A stretch of 19,554 bases of DNA from Prevotella sp. UBA2756. Its GTDB lineage: Bacteria; Bacteroidota; Bacteroidia; Bacteroidales; Bacteroidaceae. A program made the position numbers and the translations under genes. Below the pieces are notes generated by a model that did not search any database, was not told the DNA's origin, and saw only the letters and a program-made list of their open reading frames with translations. Each line of letters begins with the position of its first letter. Within the stretch, counting starts at the first letter, position 1. Shown here one piece after another: positions 13,784 through 19,554 of the stretch. The DNA is taken from positions 1 through 19,554 of the forward strand of contig DEJE01000046.1 of NCBI GenBank assembly GCA_002353205.1, given 5' to 3'.

Positions 13784-15811
13784 ATGAGGTTTATTACAAC
13801 AACACTTTTGAGCTTATTAGTCTCGCTACAGGTGATTGCGGGAAAAGTGATTAAGAATCCGGACATTGAATACTCCGCTTCGTGGATGGAGATTACCGAG
13901 ATTGAACTGACGAAAGAGGCCACAATCGTAAGAGGTGTTCTCAGGCAGGGCTCGTCAATCCTCAACAACACCGTGCTTGCAGACCGCAACACAGGCAAGG
14001 AGTTTAAGTTCTTGCGTGTGGAAGGCGTAAAGGCTCAAGAGCGGGCTACTGCCGACGGCACACCATGCACCATATACTTCGAACCGCTGGATGCAAGCGT
14101 GAAGGAGTTCAATTATATAGAGGTGGGCAATAATCCATTGGGAAACTACTATGGCATCAGGTTGCAGCCAAAGGCAAAGGCCTCTAAAAAGTCAAAGGTG
14201 TTCGACCCAGAATCACTTGATTTCGACTACTATATGAGTCGTCCTTTCACCCCCGACACCGCATGGCACTTCAGCAACAAACCTTACAAGAATGGGTTTC
14301 CATCTGGAAAGGCACTGGTTAAGATTTACGTGACAAAGACACCAAGGGAACTTGCAAGTATGCTTCCCGATGTTTCGGCAAGGGTGTCTGATCAGATTAC
14401 GCGCCACGAGGAGAATGCAGTTGCTTCGAAGGATGAAAACAACTGCTACACGCTCGAACTCGATATTCCTCATCAGCAGTTTGTTTATACAAATCCTTTC
14501 GGTGATATCTACGTCGCTCCTGGTGACACGCTCGAGATGTTCACCACCATGGAAGGGGCTCCTGATGGCAGAGGGCCTCGTTTCAAGACCTTCCGCAGCA
14601 ACAGCGAATCAGCCATGATAAACACCCTTCTGCCTAAATACTTGGAGAAATATGGCAGGAAGGAATACAACTACAAAGAAGCTGAAGCCATGATAGCGAA
14701 GGGTAAGGATGTCACCCAGTCCATGCTTGAGCGTTGGGCTCGTCAGACCAACGAGATAATTGCCGACGAGGCCTTCCGTCAGGCTCTCATCAACTCTCCG
14801 TTGAGCACCATGGGTAAGGATCTCGTTATGATATCGGCCGTGGCCAACAAATGCATTGAGATAGAAGATGTGGCGGATAGCTATGACTACAAGAAGACCA
14901 TCAACACACAACTTGAAGATGGCAGTTGGAAGAGTGAGCCGAATTCCAATTACGTTCCGCTTGACCTGAAGGCTGTCTATGGTACACTTTTGAAGAATAA
15001 GGAGCTCATCTACAACAACCCTCTTGCCGTGAGCGAAAGCAGCCAGTGGGTATTCGTGAATCGTACGCTCTTCGGTCCGTTGCTTGGGCAATGGGAGACA
15101 ATAACCAACGAGCAAGGTATTATTGTAGGTCAGCGACGCCGCGATGATTATGGAATGGCGGGTACCTTCATGAACGACCTCCGTCTCTCACAGGATATTG
15201 TTAACCATATGGATAATAACCTAAAGGAAGACAAGTTAGGTCGGCTTGATGAACATGGACACCGTGATGGAATACTTGATTACATGGCAAACACAGTCGG
15301 TGAGACCTTGGCTGGCATACAGAACGTGCAGGTGGCACAAACCATCGTCAGCGAGTACCGTAACTTCGTAAAGGCTACCGAGTCAGGTGCAGACGAAAAA
15401 GGCAACAACTGGACAGAAGAGCAGAATGCGCTGTGGAACAAGATTGTATCGCCCTACAAGGGCAACACCCTCTTCCTCGATTTCTGGGCGATGAGTTGCG
15501 GCCCATGTCGTGCGGGTATGATGAGTCAGAAGAAACTCGTGGAGGATATGAAGGACGAGGCCGTCAAGTTCCTCTACATCACCACCGAAGACCAGAAAAC
15601 ATCTGGCGAGAAATGGATGGCTGACAACAATATCAAGGGCGAGCACATCTATATCACCAACAACGAATGGAAGCAGTTCGAGACCATGCTGAACTTCACT
15701 GCCATTCCTCGTGGTGCCTTGGTCAGTAAGGATGGCAAACTCATCGAGCACGACTTCCACGTCGGCCAGTTCAAAAGCACCGAACTAAAGAAACTCGCAG
15801 AAAGATTCTGA
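13784..15811 (+). CDS. Large exported TlpA-like thioredoxin-fold protein (CGPC)
   Basis: This 675-residue protein starts with a signal peptide (MRFITTTLLSLLVSLQVIAG). The N-terminal half is beta-rich (DRNTGKEFKFLRVEG near 66-80) and matches no family I can name. The helical middle part precedes a C-terminal TlpA-type thioredoxin domain at about 545-675. It has FLDFWAMSCGPCRAG, with C572 and C575, and FTAIPRGALVSKDGK, with cis-proline P642. The cysteines and proline are those of an active thiol-disulfide oxidoreductase acting outside the cytoplasm, probably in the periplasm. The next thioredoxin gene begins 5 bp after its stop, so the two are co-transcribed. Its N-terminal half is much longer than usual for TlpA proteins. 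Confidence 0.88.
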   Translation: MRFITTTLLSLLVSLQVIAGKVIKNPDIEYSASWMEITEIELTKEATIVRGVLRQGSSILNNTVLADRNTGKEFKFLRVEGVKAQERATADGTPCTIYFEPLDASVKEFNYIEVGNNPLGNYYGIRLQPKAKASKKSKVFDPESLDFDYYMSRPFTPDTAWHFSNKPYKNGFPSGKALVKIYVTKTPRELASMLPDVSARVSDQITRHEENAVASKDENNCYTLELDIPHQQFVYTNPFGDIYVAPGDTLEMFTTMEGAPDGRGPRFKTFRSNSESAMINTLLPKYLEKYGRKEYNYKEAEAMIAKGKDVTQSMLERWARQTNEIIADEAFRQALINSPLSTMGKDLVMISAVANKCIEIEDVADSYDYKKTINTQLEDGSWKSEPNSNYVPLDLKAVYGTLLKNKELIYNNPLAVSESSQWVFVNRTLFGPLLGQWETITNEQGIIVGQRRRDDYGMAGTFMNDLRLSQDIVNHMDNNLKEDKLGRLDEHGHRDGILDYMANTVGETLAGIQNVQVAQTIVSEYRNFVKATESGADEKGNNWTEEQNALWNKIVSPYKGNTLFLDFWAMSCGPCRAGMMSQKKLVEDMKDEAVKFLYITTEDQKTSGEKWMADNNIKGEHIYITNNEWKQFETMLNFTAIPRGALVSKDGKLIEHDFHVGQFKSTELKKLAERF

Positions 15812-15816
15812 CAAAT

Positions 15817-16956
15817 ATGAATAAGAACATCATCCTCACCCTCCTCGCCCTAGTTGCTATGGCGGGGCAGGCGCAGACGTTCACTCCTATTGTGGAGGAT
15901 AGCGTCGATTTCATCATTACTGGCACGACGAGCAGCACGAACGACAGCGTTTCTGCATTCCCCTGTGCTCCCATCGGGCAGAGTGTAAAGTTCCCCATTC
16001 GTGACGGAAAGTTTACCGTTACTGGTAGGCAACCACGCAACACGTTTTTCCAAATCGGCGACTATGCAGGAAATGACCTTCGATTCATCATTGAAGAGAC
16101 ACCGACCCACATTAACCTTATCACGGGCGACGTAAAGGGAAGTGAACTGCAACAACGCTTTATACGCTGTCAGATGCGCGAACGTGACTTCGACAAAATA
16201 GCAGAACCTTGGTGGGACAGTCTCAGCGATGATGAGAAGAATAGAATCATCATCATGAGAGAGGAAGGTTTGCCAGATGCAACGGTCAAGGACAGTGCAA
16301 ACTTAGAGAAGTTTGAAGACTTTATGGGCGATAGGGCTGCGCTTGTCAGAAAGAACATCAGAGAGAACAAGGATAACATCATTCCTGCCTGGTATCTCTA
16401 TACTGATTTCGACAAGATGACGTTCGATGAATTGCGAGAGTTCGTCCACGAAGATGCTCCCTATGCTCATCATCCCGCCATGGAACGTCCATGGAAGCAT
16501 TATTATAGCATACTTCATCAAAAGAATATCGTTGGCAAACCCTTTATCGACTTTGTGGCAGAAGCTACCGATGGCACCAAACACCGTCTCTCTGACTACG
16601 CGGGCCGTGGCCAGTATGTGCTGATTGATTTCTGGGCTTCGTGGTGTGGCCCTTGTATTTCTTCCTTTCCTTTCATGAAGCAACTCTACTCCACTTACAA
16701 AGACCGTGGCATCATTTTCTTGGGCGTATCATGCGACAAGAACCGCGACGCATGGCTCAAGGCACTCAATCAGCATCAGCTTCCGTGGACTTCCCTCCTT
16801 AGTCCCGCCCGTAAAGATGATGCGCTCCGCCTCTACGGCGTAAGCGGCATCCCCACCGTCATTCTCATCGCCCCTGACGGAAAGGTTATCTCCACCAATC
16901 TGGAGGGCAAAGCGTTGAAAGCGAAACTCGAAGATATATTCAACGATAACAAATAG
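15817..16956 (+). CDS. Exported TlpA-like thiol-disulfide oxidoreductase with DUF4369-like N-terminus
   Basis: This 379-residue protein has a signal peptide (MNKNIILTLLALVAMAGQAQ). A beta-rich N-terminal domain at about 30-110 (FIITGTTSSTNDSV, FPIRDGKFTVTG) resembles DUF4369. A helical linker and a C-terminal thioredoxin domain follow at about 235-379. The active site is FWASWCGPC with C277 and C280; the cis-proline is P346 in SGIPTVILIAPDG. It is a likely periplasmic reductase or isomerase of disulfides, a family widely expanded in Bacteroidota. It lies 5 bp after the previous gene. Directly after it come the orphaned first codons of another member (16969-17034). Confidence 0.92.
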   Translation: MNKNIILTLLALVAMAGQAQTFTPIVEDSVDFIITGTTSSTNDSVSAFPCAPIGQSVKFPIRDGKFTVTGRQPRNTFFQIGDYAGNDLRFIIEETPTHINLITGDVKGSELQQRFIRCQMRERDFDKIAEPWWDSLSDDEKNRIIIMREEGLPDATVKDSANLEKFEDFMGDRAALVRKNIRENKDNIIPAWYLYTDFDKMTFDELREFVHEDAPYAHHPAMERPWKHYYSILHQKNIVGKPFIDFVAEATDGTKHRLSDYAGRGQYVLIDFWASWCGPCISSFPFMKQLYSTYKDRGIIFLGVSCDKNRDAWLKALNQHQLPWTSLLSPARKDDALRLYGVSGIPTVILIAPDGKVISTNLEGKALKAKLEDIFNDNK

Positions 16957-16968
16957 AACGTAATGAAT

Positions 16969-17034
16969 ATGAATAAGCAAACCATCATCACCATCCTGCA
17001 GGCATCAATAAGAACTAAAATGTTGACTGAATAA
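16969..17034 (+). pseudogene. Orphaned 5' end of a TlpA-like gene
   Basis: An ORF of 21 codons begins MNKQTIITILQASIR. Its first ten codons look like the signal peptide start of the neighbouring thioredoxins (MNKNIILTLLALVAM and MLKKKSTIITILLALVAM). Bases 16981-16999 match 18106-18124 at 18 of 19 positions and in the same reading frame. The rest of the gene is missing: the frame stops at 17032-17034 and the fic promoter follows. Read as the start of a gene cut off when fic entered the array. Confidence 0.65.
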
Positions 17035-17053
17035 AGGAATATAGACCGTTTTC

Positions 17054-17084
17054 TTGCCGATATCGGCAAAAAGTGATATATTTG
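17054..17084 (+). promoter_or_regulatory. fic promoter with overlapping perfect 16-bp palindrome
   Basis: TATATTTG at 17077-17084 is a perfect TAnnTTTG box, and TTG at 17054-17056 is 20 bp upstream as a -33 partner. The palindrome TTGCCGATATCGGCAA (17054-17069) covers the -33 element and the spacer. A half-site TTGCCGATA recurs at 17107-17115 just before the start codon. A repressor bound here would block the promoter; the Fic protein itself carries a DNA-binding domain and is the natural candidate. Confidence 0.75.
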
Positions 17085-17121
17085 CAACGGAAAATGAAAT
17101 AAAAACTTGCCGATAGAAGAG

Positions 17122-18021
17122 ATGGAGTATATATCAGTGATGCAGTTTGCCGAGAAATTCGGTATATCAGAACGTACCGCCCGCAACTATTGTGCGAGCG
17201 GAAAGATTGAAGGAGCGTTCCTCACAGGTAAAACGTGGAACATTCCTGAAGATGCCGTTCTGCCGCAACGAAAGAATGTCCGGAAAAAAGTGTCGCCCCT
17301 GCTGACTATGCTGCGGGAGCAAAAAGCCTCACGTCTGAAAGGAGGCATCTATCATCGTACGCAGATTGACTTGACCTATAACTCCAATCATATCGAAGGG
17401 AGCCGCCTGACTCATGACCAGACGCGCTATATCTTTGAGACGAACACCATTGGCATTAGCGACGGGATTGTTAATGTGGATGATATCGTTGAAACGGTGA
17501 ATCACTTCCGATGCCTTGACTATATCATCGACCATGCAGAGGAACCTTTATCGGAAAGTCTTATTAAACAACTCCATCTGCAGCTAAAGACAGGTACATC
17601 GGACAGCCAGAAAGAGTGGTTTGCCGTTGGCGACTACAAACGTCTGCCCAATGAAGTAGGCGGCATAGAAACCTGCCCCCCCCAGGAAGTACATCGCGAG
17701 ATGAAGAATCTCATCAGCAATTATAACCATTGCAAAAAAAAGGTGCTGGAACACATCCTCGATTTCCATGTACGCTTCGAGCAGATTCATCCTTTTCAGG
17801 ATGGCAACGGGCGTGTGGGCCGTCTGATCATGTTTAAGGAATGTCTGGCCAACGGAATCATTCCTTTTATCATTACCGATGAACTCAAGATGTTCTACTA
17901 TCGCGGACTCCATGAATGGGGGCATATCAACGGGTATCTAATGGATACTTGCCTGACAGCACAAGACCAATACAAATCACTACTCGATTATTTCAAGATT
18001 TCGTATAAAAAATCTGAGTAA
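17122..18021 (+). CDS. fic: Fic-domain protein with N-terminal helix-turn-helix (class II AMPylator)
   Basis: This 299-residue protein would transfer AMP from ATP to a protein target. The catalytic motif HPFQDGNGRVGR is intact at 223-234. The inhibitory helix motif (S/T)xxxE(G/N) is upstream as SNHIEG (S88, E92), which places it in class II, kept off by its own glutamate. Residues about 3-47 form a helix-turn-helix of the MerR/excisionase type (SVMQFAEKFGISERTARNYC, then a TGKTWNIP wing). I chose ATG 17122; the TTG at 17107 would add five residues but falls in the operator half-site, while GAAGAG precedes the ATG. The gene has its own promoter and palindromic operator and sits between an orphaned thioredoxin gene start and an intact thioredoxin gene, so it looks like an insertion. 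Target unknown. Confidence 0.92.
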   Translation: MEYISVMQFAEKFGISERTARNYCASGKIEGAFLTGKTWNIPEDAVLPQRKNVRKKVSPLLTMLREQKASRLKGGIYHRTQIDLTYNSNHIEGSRLTHDQTRYIFETNTIGISDGIVNVDDIVETVNHFRCLDYIIDHAEEPLSESLIKQLHLQLKTGTSDSQKEWFAVGDYKRLPNEVGGIETCPPQEVHREMKNLISNYNHCKKKVLEHILDFHVRFEQIHPFQDGNGRVGRLIMFKECLANGIIPFIITDELKMFYYRGLHEWGHINGYLMDTCLTAQDQYKSLLDYFKISYKKSE

Positions 18022-18087
18022 GTGAGAAGCAAACAATAGATTTTGTTCGCCCGAACGAGAAGATTTTATTCAAATAACTAACGAACT

Positions 18088-19137
18088 ATGTTGAAAAAGA
18101 AGTCAACCATTATCACCATCCTGCTTGCCCTCGTTGCTATGACGGGGCAGGCATTTCAGTATCGTATCGTCGGCAATATCGGCACAAACGACTTTACCGG
18201 ATGGCTCTATCTGATGAACCAGAGTAACAAGCCTTATTCAGATGTGGACAGCCTATGGGTAGAAAACGGAGAAATTTGTGATTTTGAAGGTTATGCTCAA
18301 GAACCATTCTTAGCATTGTTACACTCTAAGGGAAAGCCAATTGTGCAATTCCCTTGTCTTTTTGTGGAAGAAGGCACTGTCAGATTTCGTCCAGCAGCAA
18401 TGACAACAATAGGAGCTGCCTACATGGGCACGCCGCTCAATGATGAGTGGTCAAGTTTCTACTCTCAGTTCAATACAATTGAAGTTGCGACAGATGAAGG
18501 ACGGATAACTCAAACCGAGGCCAGACAGAAACTCGACAGCCTCGCAACGCCTTTTGTCATCAAGCATCACAATGATGTCTTAGGGGCTGTCATCATATCA
18601 TTTTTGGAAGATTTGGGCAACGAACGCCTGATGGAATATATCAAGATGCTCAGCCCGAAACAGCAAAGTTTTCCTTTCATCCAAGATGTGAGCCAAACCA
18701 TACTTGCATTACAACAAACAAGTGTGGGTGCAATGTTTAAAGATTTCGCTGTGAAGTACAATGGCAAAACCGTACGCCTTTCTGACTATGTAGGGCATGG
18801 CCAGTATGTGCTCGCTGACTTCTGGGCTTCATGGTGTGGGCCTTGCCTTCGCGAGATGCCCAATATCATTGCTGTCCACAACAAATACAAGGATTGTGGC
18901 TTAAACGTTCTTGGTGTCGCAGTGTGGGAGGAAGCCGAAGAGTCAATGAAGGTGATTGAGGAAAAGAAGATTCCATATCCCCAGATACTCAACGTATCTG
19001 AAGAAATCACTGGTATCTATGGAATCGATGGAATCCCCCACATCATCCTTTTCGCACCCGACGGCACCATTCTCGCCCGAGGACTACGTGGTAAGGACAT
19101 AGAGAAGAAACTTGCAGAAATCTTTAACGACAAATAG
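18088..19137 (+). CDS. Exported TlpA-like thiol-disulfide oxidoreductase
   Basis: This 349-residue protein has a signal peptide (MLKKKSTIITILLALVAMTG, cleavage near GQA-FQ) and a DUF4369-like beta domain at about 25-110. A helical linker precedes a C-terminal thioredoxin domain at about 213-349. The active site FWASWCGPC has C250 and C253, and the proline is in DGIPHIILFAPDG. The segment VRLSDYVGHGQYVLADFWASWCGPC closely follows that of the 379-residue paralogue, so these two are recent relatives. It probably acts in the periplasm. It lies 66 bp after fic; a short GTTCG-CC-CGAAC palindrome is at 18045-18056. Five bases after its stop codon the start of yet another copy appears (19142-19165). 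Confidence 0.92.
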   Translation: MLKKKSTIITILLALVAMTGQAFQYRIVGNIGTNDFTGWLYLMNQSNKPYSDVDSLWVENGEICDFEGYAQEPFLALLHSKGKPIVQFPCLFVEEGTVRFRPAAMTTIGAAYMGTPLNDEWSSFYSQFNTIEVATDEGRITQTEARQKLDSLATPFVIKHHNDVLGAVIISFLEDLGNERLMEYIKMLSPKQQSFPFIQDVSQTILALQQTSVGAMFKDFAVKYNGKTVRLSDYVGHGQYVLADFWASWCGPCLREMPNIIAVHNKYKDCGLNVLGVAVWEEAEESMKVIEEKKIPYPQILNVSEEITGIYGIDGIPHIILFAPDGTILARGLRGKDIEKKLAEIFNDK

Positions 19138-19141
19138 AATT

Positions 19142-19165
19142 ATGAACAAACAAGCCATCATGTGA
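19142..19165 (+). pseudogene. Second orphaned 5' end of a TlpA-like gene
   Basis: Seven codons MNKQAIM and a stop begin 5 bp after the preceding thioredoxin gene. MNKQ(A/T)I matches the start of the orphan at 16969 and resembles the 379-residue paralogue (MNKNII). It is too short to be sure by itself; the call rests on the repeat of the same situation after each thioredoxin gene. Confidence 0.45.
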
Positions 19166-19220
19166 AAAGGAAATGCGTGGGGATTGGATGAAGGGAATAT
19201 AGTTAAATTGAATTAAGGAA

Positions 19221-19236
19221 GTACGAAAAATCATAC
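19221..19236 (+). promoter_or_regulatory. Upstream hipB operator-like site
   Basis: GTACGAAAAATCATAC, with GTAnGA and its near complement TCnTAC as arms. It matches 19282-19297 at 15 of 16 positions and lies just upstream of the -33 box. Confidence 0.6.
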
Positions 19237-19242
19237 TTTTGG

Positions 19243-19273
19243 TTTGCTAAATCAGGTTTTCTTCATATCTTTG
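19243..19273 (+). promoter_or_regulatory. hipB promoter
   Basis: TTTG at 19243-19246 and TATCTTTG at 19266-19273, with 19 bp between, match the Bacteroidota promoter consensus. Transcription would start near 19280, within or just before the second operator-like site, giving a leader of about 20 nt before hipB. Confidence 0.8.
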
Positions 19274-19281
19274 CGCCAAAA

Positions 19282-19297
19282 GTACGATAAATCATAC
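19282..19297 (+). promoter_or_regulatory. Downstream hipB operator-like site
   Basis: GTACGATAAATCATAC: arms GTACGAT and ATCATAC are complementary at 6 of 7 positions. It covers the predicted transcription start and ends 4 bp before the hipB start codon. With the copy at 19221-19236 it brackets the promoter; the centres are 61 bp apart, about six helical turns, as in loop-forming autorepression. Confidence 0.65.
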
Positions 19298-19301
19298 GCC
19301 G

Positions 19302-19505
19302 ATGGATATAGGAACAGTGATTAAGGAGCGCAGGGCATTGCTGGGAATCTCGCAGCAAGACCTCTCGGATTATTCTGGAGTAGGCATCTCTACCGTCAAG
19401 GACTTGGAGCGAGGTGTGGGCAATCCGTCGCTACAGACACTACAGAAGATACTGGATGTGGTAGGCATGGAAATGGTATTGCAGGTAAAACAGACCGTTA
19501 AATAG
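19302..19505 (+). CDS. hipB: HipB-type antitoxin, XRE-family helix-turn-helix
   Basis: This 67-residue protein is almost entirely one Cro/C1-type helix-turn-helix: VIKERRALLGISQQDLSDYSG, then GISTVKDLERGVGNPSLQTLQKILDVVGM. HipB proteins bind as dimers to palindromic operators at their own promoter and neutralise the HipA-type kinase encoded next. Two matching operator-like sites flank the promoter here. The next gene starts 8 bp downstream and begins like the N-terminal domain of HipA. The short beta strand at the C-terminus (MEMVLQVK) is typical of HipB dimers. Confidence 0.88.
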   Translation: MDIGTVIKERRALLGISQQDLSDYSGVGISTVKDLERGVGNPSLQTLQKILDVVGMEMVLQVKQTVK

Positions 19506-19513
19506 CATAGAGC

Positions 19514-19554
19514 ATGAGAAAAGTGAATGTATATTACGGTGATGTCTATGCCGG
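19514..19554 (+). CDS. Start of a HipA-type gene (HipA N-terminal domain or HipS), cut by the window end
   Basis: Only 13 complete codons are present: MRKVNVYYGDVYA. This is the typical beginning of the HipA N-terminal subdomain in Bacteroidota. The gene lies 8 bp after hipB. Whether it continues as a full-length HipA kinase or ends as a small separate protein followed by a kinase gene (HipBST-like layout, HipS-HipT) cannot be decided from this window. Confidence 0.7.
   Translation, partial: MRKVNVYYGDVYA

Noticed and set aside
17107..17121. TTG start for fic
   Set aside because: The TTG is part of the operator half-site, and an ATG with a purine-rich stretch before it follows five codons later.

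Overview
The window looks like a chromosomal segment of a Bacteroidales bacterium, most likely Prevotella or a close relative. The evidence is gene content and promoter style. It carries a DAHP synthase with a C-terminal chorismate mutase domain, several DUF4369/TlpA-type exported thioredoxin-fold proteins, a Bacteroidota-style ECF sigma/membrane-protein pair, and -7 boxes of the form TAnnTTTG with TTTG at about -33. I ran no database search; family calls rest on motifs read in the translations.

Layout. 1-744 has no convincing gene; it holds a 22-bp-period tandem repeat (429-539) and the terminator (679-722) of the leftward genes. 745-3117, minus strand: an iron-dependent alcohol dehydrogenase and a WecB-like UDP-GlcNAc 2-epimerase, separated by an octamer microsatellite. 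3191-8634, minus strand, is one aromatic amino acid operon in transcription order: promoter, 24-codon Tyr/Phe-rich leader peptide, antiterminator/terminator, pheA, a PLP aminotransferase, DAHP synthase-chorismate mutase, tyrA, and an endonuclease/exonuclease/phosphatase-family protein, then a terminator. 8826-10013, plus strand: a second iron alcohol dehydrogenase, a close paralogue of the first. 10301-13623, plus strand: ECF sigma factor, single-pass membrane protein (probable anti-sigma factor), and a large exported protein with a thioredoxin-like domain lacking CxxC, with overlapping reading frames. 13784-19137, plus strand: three exported TlpA-like thioredoxins with CGPC, interrupted by an autoregulated-looking fic gene. 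19221 to the end: operator/promoter, hipB, and the first codons of a hipA-type gene cut by the window edge.

The main discovery is the pheA leader. Six Tyr and three Phe codons fall within codons 4-14 of a short ORF. The end of that ORF (8512-8523) is a perfect 12-nt complement of the 5' arm of a strong intrinsic terminator (8427-8463) placed before pheA. Stalling at Tyr or Phe codons would leave 8512-8523 free to block the terminator; complete translation would cover it and let the terminator form. The operon makes both Phe and Tyr, matching the codons in the leader.

Secondary themes are these. (1) 7- and 8-bp microsatellites sit at gene junctions, two of them supplying the stop codon of the gene before them. 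(2) GC-rich palindromic elements are inserted in frame in two proteins of the sigma-factor cluster. (3) A thioredoxin gene array contains orphaned gene starts exactly where fic and hipBA follow, as if these modules had been inserted there. (4) The WecB-like protein has lost three catalytic residues.
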